DNA of 64,000 nucleotides from Thermohalobaculum sp965263335 (GCA_965263335.1 CBDHHE010000001.1:4154001-4218000); one strand, 5' to 3'; shown: positions 42,527-52,057, numbered from the stretch's first letter. Made by a program: numbers and translations. Notes: a model not told the origin generated them from the letters alone.

Positions 42527-43594
42527 TCACTTCGGCAGGTCGCCACTGACGCCTTTGACGAACCAGTCCATGCCGAGCAGCATGCCGTCGTCAGCGGCTT
42601 GCCCGGCGGCCAGGCGCTCGGTGCCGTCGCGATCGACGATGGGTCCGGTGAAGGGGTGGATTGTCCCTGCACGCACCGCTTCCTCGGCCTCCTTGGCCAT
42701 GGCTGCGATGTCGTCGGGCATGTTTGTATAGGCCGACATCACCACTTCCTCGTCAGCAATGCCGCCCCAGTTGTCGGCGCTCTCCCACGTGCCGTCGAGC
42801 ACCGCCTTGGTGCGCTTGACATAGTAGGGCGCCCAGTTGTCCTCGATCGCGGTCAACTGCGCCTTCGGGGCGAACTTGATCATGTCGGACGCCTGGCCGA
42901 ACGCCATAACGCCCGCGTTTTCAGCGGCTTGCAGGGCGGCAGGGCTGTCGGTGTGCTGCATGATGATGTCGGCACCCTGCGCGATCAGCGCTTTGGCCGC
43001 ATCGGCCTCCTTGCCCGGATCGTACCAGGTGTTGACCCAGACGACCTGCACCTCGATGTCGGGGTTTACTGCCTGTGCCGCCAGCGTTGCCGCGTTGATG
43101 CCGCGCACCACTTCCGGGATGGGGAAGGAGGCGATGTAGCCGATCTTGTTGGTCTTGGTCATCTTGCCGGCAATCTTGCCGATGACGTGGCGGCCCTCGT
43201 AGAACCGGCCGGAATAGGTCGAGACATTGTCGGCGCGCTTGAAGCCGGTGGCGTGCTCGAATTTCACGTCCGGGAACATCTTGGCGACCTTAAGTGTCGG
43301 ATCCATAAAGCCAAATGACGTCGTGAAAATCAGTCCATGACCCGATGCGGCGAGTTGGCGGATCACCCGCTCGGCATCCGGGCCCTCGGAGACGCTTTCG
43401 ACGAAGGTGGTCTCGACCCGGTCACCGAATTCGGCCTCGATAGCCTGGCGTCCCTGATCATGCTGATAGGTCCAGCCGTGATCGCCGACCGGGCCGACAT
43501 AGACGAAGCCGACTTTCAGGTCAGCGGCGAACGCCGGCAGCGAGACGAGCGCGAGGCTCGCGATCCCGAGCCCTAGGAATGTTCTGCGGATCAT
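42527..43594 (-). CDS. BMP-family (PnrA-like) periplasmic binding protein
   Basis: 355 residues from ATG 43594, with GAGGAG upstream; a longer frame was rejected. Signal peptide about 1-23 (LVSLPAFAA). The mature part is a periplasmic-binding fold with KVGFVYVGPVGDHGWTYQHD and GRFYEGRHVIGKIAGKMTK, signatures of basic membrane protein/PnrA family proteins that bind purine nucleosides for an ABC importer. The permease and ATPase genes are not adjacent. A short ORF and hairpins lie in its leader, and a LysR gene is divergent. Confidence 0.93.
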   Translation of the reverse strand: MIRRTFLGLGIASLALVSLPAFAADLKVGFVYVGPVGDHGWTYQHDQGRQAIEAEFGDRVETTFVESVSEGPDAERVIRQLAASGHGLIFTTSFGFMDPTLKVAKMFPDVKFEHATGFKRADNVSTYSGRFYEGRHVIGKIAGKMTKTNKIGYIASFPIPEVVRGINAATLAAQAVNPDIEVQVVWVNTWYDPGKEADAAKALIAQGADIIMQHTDSPAALQAAENAGVMAFGQASDMIKFAPKAQLTAIEDNWAPYYVKRTKAVLDGTWESADNWGGIADEEVVMSAYTNMPDDIAAMAKEAEEAVRAGTIHPFTGPIVDRDGTERLAAGQAADDGMLLGMDWFVKGVSGDLPK

Positions 43595-43610
43595 GCGGTG
43601 CTCCTCTGTC

Positions 43611-43641
43611 AGGGGCGGCGCCATCTGGAGGGCGCCTCCCC
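43611..43641 (-). promoter_or_regulatory. GC-rich hairpin just upstream of the BMP ribosome-binding site
   Basis: AGGGGAGGCGCC pairs with GGCGCCGCCCCT around eight bases with one mismatch, ending shortly before GAGGAG of the BMP gene. A second GCGGGC/GCCCGC pair lies further upstream. Position suggests control of initiation or attenuation. Confidence 0.5.
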
Positions 43642-43701
43642 TTCTGGATAAAGCATCTCGCGGGCGCAGCAAGTCCCGAGTGTGCCCGCCTTTTCCGCCG
43701 G

Positions 43702-43797
43702 TCAGCGCAAGCCGAGACCCGGCCGTTCGCTGGGGCGTGGACCGACGGTGGCGAGAACGGCGGCCCAGTGCTCGGGATAGTAAAACGTGATGGGCAT
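43702..43797 (-). CDS. 31-residue ORF in the BMP leader
   Basis: ATG 43797 is preceded by AGGAGGT, a better ribosome-binding site than most genes here have, and the frame encodes MPITFYYPEHWAAVLATVGP and then a proline/arginine-rich end, stopping 107 bases before the BMP gene. It may be a leader peptide or an independent small protein. No homologue is known to me. Confidence 0.5.
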   Translation of the reverse strand: MPITFYYPEHWAAVLATVGPRPSERPGLGLR

Positions 43798-43907
43798 ATC
43801 GGACCTCCTTTGGTCAGCAGTTGTTCCGTGACCTGGGAGATGGCATCAGCTAACACCTGAATCAATCTCGGAATTTTAATTGCAAAGCTGAAGAGGATTC
43901 AACTGTT

Positions 43908-44822
43908 GTGCAGACCAGACTTGACGTTCGCCACCTCGAGATGCTCCTCGCCTTGCGGATGGAGCGGACGCTCGTCGAAGCGGCGCGCGCGCTGAGCGTA
44001 ACGCCATCCGCTCTCAGTCACCGGATCCGCGAGGCGGAGCGCAGGTTGGGTGTTTCGCTCTACCAGAAGCAGGGACGCGGTCTGCGCCCGACGATGGCCG
44101 CCGAGATACTGGCCGACCGCGCCGAGCCCCTGCTGGCAGATCTCGCCCGGGCTGAGCGTCTTGCGGCAGCGGCTGCGGAAGGTGTTCGGCATCTCGTCCG
44201 TCTGACGGTCGGAATCTACAACTGCTTCCATTGGTTGCCGGCCTTTGTCGAACCGTTCCGGGAGGCGCATCCGGGCATTGACTTCGACATCGAAGCCAAT
44301 GCGGTGCTGAGCCCTTTCGAGGCATTGGCAGCGGAGCGGATTGACATCGTGATTTCGCAGGCGGTCGTGACGCCGCCTGCCTTCGAGGCGGTGCCCCTCT
44401 TCACGGATGAGCTGGTTGCGGTGAGCGCGCCACAACATCCGTTCTGTGAGAAAGCCTTTGTGGATGCTCAGGATTTTCGCGAGGAGACCAGTTTCACCTA
44501 CTCGATGATCCGTGAACCCGGCTTTGAGTATGACCGCTTCTGGTTGCCGGCCGGGGCGATGCCCGCACGGGACGTCAAGATTGGATCGGTCGAGGCAATC
44601 TGCGAACTGGTGCAAGCCGGACTGGGCGTGGCGATCCTCAGCCGGTGGGCGCTCACCACTCTCCTGGAAGTGGGGAGATTGAACGCGACCAGATTGGGCG
44701 CCGACGGGCTCGAACTGGGCTGGGCGGTCGTTCTGAGACGGTCAAGTCCAGCCGGAAGCCCCGAGCGCGTCGTGGCTCAGGCCCTTGCCGAGTGGTTCAG
44801 CGCTCAAGAAGTGCCCCGGTAA
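43908..44822 (+). CDS. LysR-family regulator, MetR-like
   Basis: 304 residues from GTG 43908. Winged helix-turn-helix MERTLVEAARALSVTPSALSHRIREAE, then a periplasmic-binding-like domain. Similarity of the opening RHLEMLLAL and later effector motifs is to MetR-type LysR proteins that sense homocysteine, but the effector is not proven. It is divergent from the BMP gene and convergent with gpt, overlapping its 3' end by 19 bases. Confidence 0.92.
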   Translation: MQTRLDVRHLEMLLALRMERTLVEAARALSVTPSALSHRIREAERRLGVSLYQKQGRGLRPTMAAEILADRAEPLLADLARAERLAAAAAEGVRHLVRLTVGIYNCFHWLPAFVEPFREAHPGIDFDIEANAVLSPFEALAAERIDIVISQAVVTPPAFEAVPLFTDELVAVSAPQHPFCEKAFVDAQDFREETSFTYSMIREPGFEYDRFWLPAGAMPARDVKIGSVEAICELVQAGLGVAILSRWALTTLLEVGRLNATRLGADGLELGWAVVLRRSSPAGSPERVVAQALAEWFSAQEVPR

Positions 44823-45310
44823 GGCTCGACATACATGAGCGCCATGTCCCAGGGGAAGAAGATCCACGTGTCCTGGCTCACTTCGGTGATGTAGCTGTTG
44901 ACCATCGGCTTGCCCTTGGGCTTGGCGTAGACGGTGGCAAAATGTGCGGCGGGGTAGCTGCGCCGCACCACCTCCAGCGTCCGGCCGGAGTCGACCAAAT
45001 CATCGATGATCAGGATGCCGGTTCCGTCGCCGATGAGGCTGGCATCTGGCCGCTTCAAAACAACGGCCTCATTCTGGGACTGGTGGTCGTAGGACTTTAC
45101 GGAAACCGTGTCGACGATCCGAATGTTGAGCTCTCGGGCTATGATACAGGCGGGCACCATGCCACCGCGGGTGATCGCGATCACGGCCTTCCAGCTGCCG
45201 TTGTCGCCTGGCCCCTGACCGTCGAGACGCCATGCCAGTGCGCGGCTGTCCCGATGCATCTGCTCCCAGGACACGTGGAACCCCTTTTCGTGGGGCAGCT
45301 TCTCATTCAT
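44804..45310 (-). CDS. gpt: Xanthine-guanine phosphoribosyltransferase
   Basis: 168 residues from ATG 45310; an upstream frame extension was dropped. Motifs follow E. coli Gpt: WKAVIAITRGGMVPACIIARELNIR, DTVSVKSYDHQSQNE, PRPP loop ILIIDDLVDSGRT and QDTWIFFPWDM. Salvages guanine and xanthine to GMP and XMP, in keeping with the nearby purine nucleoside-type BMP protein. Confidence 0.95.
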   Translation of the reverse strand: MNEKLPHEKGFHVSWEQMHRDSRALAWRLDGQGPGDNGSWKAVIAITRGGMVPACIIARELNIRIVDTVSVKSYDHQSQNEAVVLKRPDASLIGDGTGILIIDDLVDSGRTLEVVRRSYPAAHFATVYAKPKGKPMVNSYITEVSQDTWIFFPWDMALMYVEPYRGTS

Positions 45311-45424
45311 TGTGTCGGCACCTCGTCCCAGCTCGCCGGACGGGCGGGCCGTCATGGCGCTTTGCGCGAGACGCTAGCCGGAAATCCGGGTCCAGATCCA
45401 ATCGAAACTTTGCGTGGCGCAGGC

Positions 45425-46111
45425 TCAGCTTCCCGCCGTGACCTCAACCGTGACAGCGGCAAAGAACGCCAGGCTGGCGGTGAGCACGAAGCCATGCCAG
45501 ATCGCGTTCTGATAGGGCAGATCCTTCAGGACATGAAACACCACACCGACGGTGTAGAGCAGTCCGCCCACCACCATCAGGGCCAGCGTGGCTGGCAGCA
45601 ACGCGTTGCTCACCGGCTCGGCGACCAGGAGAAATGCCCATCCCAGGCCCACATAGAAGGCGATGGAAAGCTTCTCCCACCCGTCCGGCATGATCATCTT
45701 GGCCAGCATGCCAAGGGATGCGAACGACCACACGGCAATCAGAAGCCACTTGCCGACCGGCCCGCCGGCGATCACCGCAAACGGCGTATAGGTGCCTGCG
45801 ATCTTTGCATAAATTGCCGCGTGATCGAGCCTGCGGAGACATTCGACCAAGCGCCCGCGCTCGAGGCGGAGACTGAGGACGTTGTAGCTCGCCGAGAAGG
45901 ACAGCATCGCAATCAGTGTGATCCCGTAGACCACAGTCGCGGCCAGAAGCGGGTCATTGCCGCGCCAGACCGCCGCGAGCGTGATCAGAACAGGTACGGC
46001 GAGCAGAGCGCCGACCACACCGATAAAGTGGACGATCGCATCTGCAAGGGCTTCGCCACGCGTCACGGCGCGGCTCTCGCTCGGACTGGTGTTTGGATCG
46101 GTCATGTTCAT
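45425..46111 (-). CDS. Hemolysin III (HlyIII/AdipoR-like) family membrane protein
   Basis: 228 residues from ATG 46111 (an ATG two codons later is possible). Seven membrane segments; the PAQR-like motifs are present as SFSASYN..., RRLDHAAIYAKIAGTYTPF and a final HG in NAIWHGFVL, with His residues that bind zinc in the adiponectin-receptor superfamily. Many members are named hemolysin III without hemolytic function. Confidence 0.92.
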   Translation of the reverse strand: MNMTDPNTSPSESRAVTRGEALADAIVHFIGVVGALLAVPVLITLAAVWRGNDPLLAATVVYGITLIAMLSFSASYNVLSLRLERGRLVECLRRLDHAAIYAKIAGTYTPFAVIAGGPVGKWLLIAVWSFASLGMLAKMIMPDGWEKLSIAFYVGLGWAFLLVAEPVSNALLPATLALMVVGGLLYTVGVVFHVLKDLPYQNAIWHGFVLTASLAFFAAVTVEVTAGS

Positions 46112-46467
46112 CCCCTACGCCACCCGCGCCGGTCCACCTCGGGGAAGCAGAAGCGTTGCCGCTGCAGCGTGGGAAAGGCACGTTCACATACACAAACAGA
46201 TATAGTGTGCTCAGTTTAAGATGGTTTGTCGCCAGTTTTGTTCAAAAATTTGCGCAATCTGTTCGGCTGCTGTTGCAGTTGCGCTTGCACGGACGTGCCT
46301 GAAACGAGCCAGTCCTGCGAAGGGTGGTCAAACAAGGCAGCAGCCTTAGGTTGCTCCCGGAGCGATATAGGGTCAAAGTTCCGCGAGGTTGGTTGATCGG
46401 CGGGCGTGTGTGAGAATACCCAATCCGTCGGTGACGGTCTCGAGATAGCATTGCGAACAGGAGCACT
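46112..46467. other. Divergent promoter region without a recognised gene
   Basis: 356 bases separate the leftward HlyIII-like gene from the rightward phosphodiesterase gene. A few AT-rich blocks could be promoters; AGGAG before 46468 is the ribosome-binding site of the downstream gene. No supported gene or repeat seen. Confidence 0.45.
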
Positions 46468-47286
46468 ATGAAGCTCGTTCAGCTCACGGATTTGCACTTG
46501 ACCGCCTGCGGAACGCCGGTTGGGCGCCGAGATCCGATCCGCAACCTCCGTGACGCACTGGACGAGATTGCCGTCAAGCATGCGGATGCCGAACTGATCG
46601 CGATCACAGGCGACTTGTCGGAGGGAGGTGCCGAGGCTGACTATCGGATGGTGCGCGCGATGACCGAGCGCATGCCGGTTCCTGTGGCTCTGACGATTGG
46701 CAATCACGACGACAGGGCGCAGTTTGCTCGCGTGTTTCCCGAGCACGTGACCGAAGCGGGGCACGCCCAGTCCGTGCTCGATCTGTCTTCCGGACGGGCG
46801 ATCTTTCTCGATACGGCCGATCCGCCCCGCCACAGCGGTCATCTCGATCAGCCCAGACTGAGCTGGCTGAAGGAGCGTATGAGCGAGCATCCCGGTCCGT
46901 TCTACATCTTCATGCATCACAACCCGATTCCGACGGGGCTCGAGCCGCTCGACCGGATAATGCTGCAAGATCGCGGGCCGTTCTGCGAAGTGGTTGCCAC
47001 CGAAGCGCACCGGATCGCGCACATCTTCCACGGCCACATTCACTTGCCGATGTCAGGATCGCTCCATGGCGTGCCTGTCACATGTCCACGCGGCACCAAT
47101 CACGCAGGATACCCGAATTTCGGATCAAACGAGCTCCTGGATTTCGCTGACCTTCCAGAAGCTTACGCAGTCTGCATGGTGGACGATGCCACGATCTCGG
47201 TCGTGATGGTTGAATTCGGCTATCAGCGAACGCGCGCCGCGTTGCCGAGACCGACGGTGAAATCGCCGAAAGTGCAGGCGAGCTGA
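46468..47286 (+). CDS. Calcineurin-like phosphodiesterase (CpdA-like)
   Basis: 272 residues from ATG 46468 behind CAGGAG. Metallophosphatase motifs D-x-H (LTDLHLT), GD, GNHDD, MHHNPIP and GHIH, in order and spacing of class III cyclic nucleotide phosphodiesterases such as CpdA. cAMP hydrolysis is possible but not certain. Last base overlaps the next gene (TGATG). Confidence 0.9.
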   Translation: MKLVQLTDLHLTACGTPVGRRDPIRNLRDALDEIAVKHADAELIAITGDLSEGGAEADYRMVRAMTERMPVPVALTIGNHDDRAQFARVFPEHVTEAGHAQSVLDLSSGRAIFLDTADPPRHSGHLDQPRLSWLKERMSEHPGPFYIFMHHNPIPTGLEPLDRIMLQDRGPFCEVVATEAHRIAHIFHGHIHLPMSGSLHGVPVTCPRGTNHAGYPNFGSNELLDFADLPEAYAVCMVDDATISVVMVEFGYQRTRAALPRPTVKSPKVQAS

Positions 47287-48080
47287 TGTCCGAAACGGCC
47301 GTTCGTCTCGGTGTCTTCTTCGGGATCTTCGCCCTGATGGCTGTCTGGGAAGTCGCGGCCCCGATGCGTGAGCGGGTGCTCGCATGGTCCGGCCGCTGGG
47401 TCACCAACTGGGCCATTTCGATCACGGATGCGGTCGTGACGGCACTCATGAAGGCAGGTCTGGGTGCAGCTGCCGTCATTGCAGCCGCAGATGCCGCGTC
47501 GCTTCAGATCGGGATGCTGCACGCGCTGGCGCTCCCGTTCTGGCTTGAGGTTCTGCTCGCGTTCGTCGTGCTGGACTTCGCGATCTGGCTTCAGCATCTG
47601 CTCAGCCACAAGATTCCGCTACTATGGCGATTGCACAGGGTGCACCACGCAGACCGGGATGTGGATGTGACAACAGCCATCCGGTTTCATCCGCTTGAGA
47701 TCGCGCTGTCGATGTGCCTGAAGATCGCGCTGGTCTATGCCCTCGGAGCGCCGGTCCTCGCAGTCATCGCCTTCGAGGTCGTTCTCAATGGCGCGGCCCT
47801 CTTCAATCATGCAAACATCCGGCTGCCGCGGTGGGCCGATCATTGGCTCCGCCTGGCCATTGTCACGCCTGACATGCATCGGGTGCATCATTCGACCGAG
47901 CGCGTTGAGCACGACGCGAACTTCGGGTTCAACCTGTCGATCTGGGACAGGCTGTTCGGCACGTATGTCGCCACGCCCGCGAAGGGACATGAAGGCATGA
48001 CGCTGGGGCTCTCGGACTATCAAACAGCCGCCCCCGCCCGATACCTCTGGTCTCTCGCCTTGCCGTTTCGCGGAAGATGA
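47286..48080 (+). CDS. Sterol desaturase / fatty acid hydroxylase family protein
   Basis: 264 residues from ATG 47286. Several membrane segments and three histidine boxes: HLLSHKIPLLWRLHRVHH, FNHANI, and MHRVHHST, together forming the di-iron site of the FA hydroxylase family. Substrate could be a sterol-like lipid or fatty acid. Stop overlaps the next gene by ATGA. Confidence 0.93.
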   Translation: MSETAVRLGVFFGIFALMAVWEVAAPMRERVLAWSGRWVTNWAISITDAVVTALMKAGLGAAAVIAAADAASLQIGMLHALALPFWLEVLLAFVVLDFAIWLQHLLSHKIPLLWRLHRVHHADRDVDVTTAIRFHPLEIALSMCLKIALVYALGAPVLAVIAFEVVLNGAALFNHANIRLPRWADHWLRLAIVTPDMHRVHHSTERVEHDANFGFNLSIWDRLFGTYVATPAKGHEGMTLGLSDYQTAAPARYLWSLALPFRGR

Positions 48081-48757
48081 CGCTGGACGACATCGCGGTC
48101 CGGCTTCGGCCGCACGGGCTTGCAGCCGTCGGAGCGTTCCATCCCGAGCCAGATGATGCAGTGCCGGGCGAGACCGGCACCCTGATCATGATTGGTGCGT
48201 CTGGTGACGGCATGTGGTCGGCGTTCAGTTCATCGCCGGAATTCGCGGACTCGGAGCCCCACCCGCTTGACCGCTGGTCGGCACGGGTCATCTCGCGGAC
48301 CGCCGATGAGATCGGCGCAACGCCACTCTTTCCCTTCGGAGGGCCACCCTACCAGCCATTTCAGCGCTGGGCCACGCGCGCGGAAGGCGCGGTGGTCTCG
48401 CCAGTTGCGATGCAGGTCACGCCCACCCGTGGACTTTGGACGTCCTACCGAGGGGCGCTGGCGCTTTGCGAAAGGCTCACCTTGGCCACACCTGCGCTGA
48501 CATCGCCCTGCACGGGTTGTCCGGGACCCTGCCGGACTGCCTGTCCGGTATCGGCATTCGCGGGCGGCAGCTACGACGTGGCCCGATGCATTGCTCATGT
48601 TCAGTCAGATGCAGGCGCTGCTTGTCGTAGTGGGTGTCTTGTTCGGATGGTTTGTCCTGCCGCCACCGAAGCGTTGCCGCCTTTAGTACAACGGACATTC
48701 CACATGGACGCGTTTTTGCGCGCGAATTCACCACCAACGGATGAAGTTGCGCATTAA
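48077..48757 (+). CDS. Ferredoxin-like protein with QueG-like iron-sulfur region
   Basis: 226 residues from ATG 48077. The C terminus has a double cluster pattern PCTGCPGPCRTACPVSAF and CRSGCLVRMVCPA, as in QueG-type or dicluster ferredoxins. The N-terminal 130 residues are not a recognised catalytic fold. It shares an operon with the desaturase, so it might supply electrons; a guess from context. Confidence 0.82.
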   Translation: MTLDDIAVRLRPHGLAAVGAFHPEPDDAVPGETGTLIMIGASGDGMWSAFSSSPEFADSEPHPLDRWSARVISRTADEIGATPLFPFGGPPYQPFQRWATRAEGAVVSPVAMQVTPTRGLWTSYRGALALCERLTLATPALTSPCTGCPGPCRTACPVSAFAGGSYDVARCIAHVQSDAGAACRSGCLVRMVCPAATEALPPLVQRTFHMDAFLRANSPPTDEVAH

Positions 48758-48818
48758 TCTGTGGATAACGATTTTAAGGCAATTGACGCCGCGCTGCACG
48801 ATTCGGTTACTTCCACTT

Positions 48819-49340
48819 ATGAAGAAGGTGATTCTTCTGAGACACGCCAAGTCGAGCTGGGACAACCCGGTTCTCGACGACCATGAGCGGACGTTGAACG
48901 CTCGGGGCAAAGCTGCGGCTCCCGTGATAGGCGAGTGGCTTGCGCACCGAGGTCATCTGCCCGACACAGTGCTGTGCTCATCTTCCACGCGCACCCGCCA
49001 GACTGTCGAGCGCCTCCGGAAAACAATGCCGCGGCTTCCGGCACCGCAGATTGAGCGTGAGCTCTATCATGCAGCGCCCCGGACGATCCGCGACCGGCTT
49101 GCCGCGCTCCCAGACGACTGCGACACCGTTCTCGTTGTGGGCCATCAGCCCGGGTTGGGTGGATTGGCCCGGAAACTTTCACGCAAGGACGCGTCGCGTC
49201 GCTGTGCCCGGGCCTTCGAACATTTCCCGACGGCTGCCGCGGCCGTGCTCGAGCTCTCGATCGAGGACTGGCGCGACCTTTCATTCGGTGAAGCCGAGTT
49301 CGTCGACTTTGCCAAGCCTCGGGAGCTCATGGACGCCTGA
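48819..49340 (+). CDS. SixA-type histidine phosphatase
   Basis: 173 residues from ATG 48819, chosen because the protein then begins MKKVILLRHAKSSWDNP with the catalytic RHG-like RHA motif at residues 8-10. A second His lies in VVGHQPGLG. SixA removes phosphate from phosphohistidine or other phosphoproteins. A longer frame overlapping the ferredoxin gene was rejected. Confidence 0.9.
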   Translation: MKKVILLRHAKSSWDNPVLDDHERTLNARGKAAAPVIGEWLAHRGHLPDTVLCSSSTRTRQTVERLRKTMPRLPAPQIERELYHAAPRTIRDRLAALPDDCDTVLVVGHQPGLGGLARKLSRKDASRRCARAFEHFPTAAAAVLELSIEDWRDLSFGEAEFVDFAKPRELMDA

Positions 49341-49361
49341 TCGGGTGTTCCGAGCCTCCAA

Positions 49362-50108
49362 TCACGTCGTTTGCGACCAGTCCCCCAGTGTGCTTTGCCA
49401 GATTGCCAGTGCCGCGACGGCTGCGGTATCTGCCCTCAGAATGCGCGGACCAAGGCTGACCGGGTGGGCTTGAGGGAACGCGCGCAGTCGCGCCGCTTCA
49501 GCGGGTGAGAAGCCTCCTTCGGGACCGGTCAGCACCGCCCACGGACCGGCCGAAGATTCGGACAGCGTCTTTCTTGCCGGTGGCGCCCCCCCGCTTTCAT
49601 CACAGAACATGAGCTTTCGGTCCTGAGGCCAATCCGCAAGCATGTCTTCCAGCGAGACAGGCTCGGCGACGTCGGGAACGCAGATCATCCCGCATTGTTC
49701 CGCGGCCTCGATGGCATGGGCGCGCAGGCGCGCGGTGTTGACGCGTTCGGAATTCGTGTGCGCCGTGAACACAGGGATCAGCCGCCGGCAGCCCATCTCG
49801 CAGGCTTTCTCCGCGATGAAGTCGGTGCGCGCCTTCTTGATCGGGGCGAAACACAACCAAAGGTCGGGTGGAAGTTCTGCGGGGCGTGATTGTACCGTGC
49901 AGCGCAACGATCCGCGGCGCTTGCCCGCATCGACCACATCCGCCTGCCACTCACCGTCGCGACCGTTGAAGAGAAGGGCACTGTCGCCTGGACGCTGGCG
50001 CATCACGGCGAACAAGTAATGTGCTTGCGGACCCTCGAGGGGAACAGCGACATCTCGCCCGAGGGGCGCGTCGATGAACAGCCTGATTTTTGGCGCGGAC
50101 TGTGTCAT
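49362..50108 (-). CDS. rsmE: 16S rRNA m3U1498 methyltransferase
   Basis: 248 residues from ATG 50108. PUA-like N terminus and a SPOUT domain with LTGPEGGFSPAEA and LGPRILRADTAAVAAL, diagnostic of RsmE. Methylates U1498 of 16S rRNA. Divergent from ubiA, with start codons only 10 bases apart. Confidence 0.96.
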   Translation of the reverse strand: MTQSAPKIRLFIDAPLGRDVAVPLEGPQAHYLFAVMRQRPGDSALLFNGRDGEWQADVVDAGKRRGSLRCTVQSRPAELPPDLWLCFAPIKKARTDFIAEKACEMGCRRLIPVFTAHTNSERVNTARLRAHAIEAAEQCGMICVPDVAEPVSLEDMLADWPQDRKLMFCDESGGAPPARKTLSESSAGPWAVLTGPEGGFSPAEAARLRAFPQAHPVSLGPRILRADTAAVAALAIWQSTLGDWSQTT

Positions 50109-50118
50109 AGATTCTCCC

Positions 50119-51087
50119 GTGAGTCAGACACCAGATAGCAGTGCCGCGTTCATGGGTGGAAGGGTCAGCGATGCAACTGACCTGAATTGGGTCGACCGTT
50201 TCGCTCCAGTAGTGACCCGGCCCTATTTGCGTCTCAGCCGCGCAGACCGGCCGATCGGCACTTGGTTGCTGTACATTCCCTGTCTTTGGGGTGTTGCCTT
50301 GGCAGCGCTCTACACGGGGTGGGCTTGGATCGATATCTGGCTCGTTGTGGGCTCCGGTATCGGTGCTCTCCTGATGCGCGGTGCCGGCTGCACCTGGAAC
50401 GATCTCACCGACCGGAACATCGACGGCAAAGTTGCGCGCACCCAGTCGCGTCCGATCCCGTCGGGACAGGTGACAGCGCGTGGCGCACTTGTTTGGGCCG
50501 TGCTGCAGTCCCTGTTGGCTTTTCTGATTCTCATAACCTTCAATTGGACTGCAATCCTGCTCGGTGTGGCCTCGCTGGCACTGGTGGCGTTCTATCCGTT
50601 CGCCAAGCGGTTCACCTGGTGGCCGCAGTTCTTCCTCGGGCTTGCGTTCAACTGGGGCGCGATCTTGCTCTGGGCGGCCCACACGGGCGGGGTCATCCTG
50701 CCCGCCGTCTATCTCTACATTGCAGGGATTGCATGGACGCTGCACTACGACACGATCTACGCCCATCAGGACCGAGAGGACGATGCGCTGATCGGCGTGA
50801 AGTCAACGGCCAGAATGTTCGGCGAGCAAACGTGGAAGTGGCTCTGGCTCTTTACAGGATTGGTCGCGATCTTCGCCGGTCTTGCGGTGGTTCTGGCTGG
50901 CGGCGGAGTGATCGGCCTGCTCGGAGCCGCGGCACTGGTTGCGCACATGTCGTGGCAAATCCTTGCATTGGACATCGAGGACCCCGAGCATTGCCTGCGC
51001 TTGTTCCGGGCGACCCGATGGGGGGGGCTCGCGTTCACAGCGGGGATAGCTCTGGACGCGACCGTTCGCGCGTTTGGGACAGGCTGA
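50119..51087 (+). CDS. ubiA: 4-hydroxybenzoate polyprenyltransferase
   Basis: 322 residues from GTG 50119; alternative starts include ATG 50074 (inside rsmE) and ATG 50152. UbiA-family integral membrane prenyltransferase with both Asp motifs: WNDLTDRNIDGKVARTQSRP and YAHQDREDDALIGVKST. Attaches the polyprenyl chain to 4-hydroxybenzoate in ubiquinone synthesis. Confidence 0.95.
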   Translation: MSQTPDSSAAFMGGRVSDATDLNWVDRFAPVVTRPYLRLSRADRPIGTWLLYIPCLWGVALAALYTGWAWIDIWLVVGSGIGALLMRGAGCTWNDLTDRNIDGKVARTQSRPIPSGQVTARGALVWAVLQSLLAFLILITFNWTAILLGVASLALVAFYPFAKRFTWWPQFFLGLAFNWGAILLWAAHTGGVILPAVYLYIAGIAWTLHYDTIYAHQDREDDALIGVKSTARMFGEQTWKWLWLFTGLVAIFAGLAVVLAGGGVIGLLGAAALVAHMSWQILALDIEDPEHCLRLFRATRWGGLAFTAGIALDATVRAFGTG

Positions 51088-51090
51088 GCC

Positions 51091-52026
51091 TCAGCGCCCG
51101 AACCACGTACCGCAGAGAGTGCGCAAACGCCCGCCGGCACCAAGCTTGAAACGTGCGATGCCTGCCGCGTCTTCAGTGTTGAGCCCGCCCAGATCCAGCG
51201 TTCGCACGTTCTTCCGACGGAGTTTGCAGATCGCTGTCCAGAGCAGCAAATTGTGTGCCGAGCACTTCCGTCCACCTTCGCTTGACCAGCCGATGTGATA
51301 GGTGGCTGAAGTGCCGTGCAGCAAAAACAGCATGGCAGCCAATGGTTCGCCCTTTCGATCCGCGCGCAGGGCCAGAATGTCTCCTCCCGCCTGGTGCCAT
51401 GCCTGCACCAGTGCCGGAGGAAGCGCCGAGTAACGTTTGGCGCGTTGTTGCGCGGTCTCATGTTCGAGAAGCCACAGATACTGCTCCGCTCGCCGGTCGA
51501 TGCGGCTCACGGTCAAATCGGCATTCTCGGCATGAACCAGCCTGTTGCGCCACTTGCCGTGCATCGCATCGCGCAGGGTTTTTATGTCGCTGGTCAGGTC
51601 GATCACGGCCGTCGAGTATGGTGTCATCACCATGTCGTGCCCGCCCGCCTGCATCACAGCTGCTTCATCACCGCCGGCGTCCGGGGTGATGAACACACCG
51701 CGCATCCTGGGCAGCGGTATCGAGCGTCTCAGCTCACGCAACAGAGCTTGTCGTTGCGGTGGTCCCACGGGCTCGGTCCAGACCGGGCCACGCGTGCAGA
51801 CCGCGGCATGTAGCACGCCGAAAAGCCTGCGGTGGATCAGTTGCGCCAGCCCAACACGATGGCCGTTGTCGAATATCTCAGCCCTCAGGACCTGGCTCCC
51901 GAGCGCTTCGCAGGCCGCCCCGTAGCTCCAGTCCTGCTGCATTGCGGCGGAAGCTGGGCGGACCGCACGATCCCAGTGGTTCTTTTTGATAGTATTCCAG
52001 TGCACCGACATCGCGCTTTTAACCAA
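51091..52026 (-). CDS. FemAB/GNAT-type acyltransferase
   Basis: 311 residues from ATG 52026 (ATG 52011 possible). The C-terminal half has the GNAT-like LFLLHGTSATYHIGWSSEGGRK and LLWTAICKLRRKNVRTLDLGGL motifs of the Acetyltransf_6/FemAB group, which usually add amino acids or acyl groups to peptidoglycan or polysaccharides. Substrate unknown. Confidence 0.85.
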   Translation of the reverse strand: MVKSAMSVHWNTIKKNHWDRAVRPASAAMQQDWSYGAACEALGSQVLRAEIFDNGHRVGLAQLIHRRLFGVLHAAVCTRGPVWTEPVGPPQRQALLRELRRSIPLPRMRGVFITPDAGGDEAAVMQAGGHDMVMTPYSTAVIDLTSDIKTLRDAMHGKWRNRLVHAENADLTVSRIDRRAEQYLWLLEHETAQQRAKRYSALPPALVQAWHQAGGDILALRADRKGEPLAAMLFLLHGTSATYHIGWSSEGGRKCSAHNLLLWTAICKLRRKNVRTLDLGGLNTEDAAGIARFKLGAGGRLRTLCGTWFGR

Positions 52027-52057
52027 AAAGAAACATAAAACACAGTTAACAGGCTAC

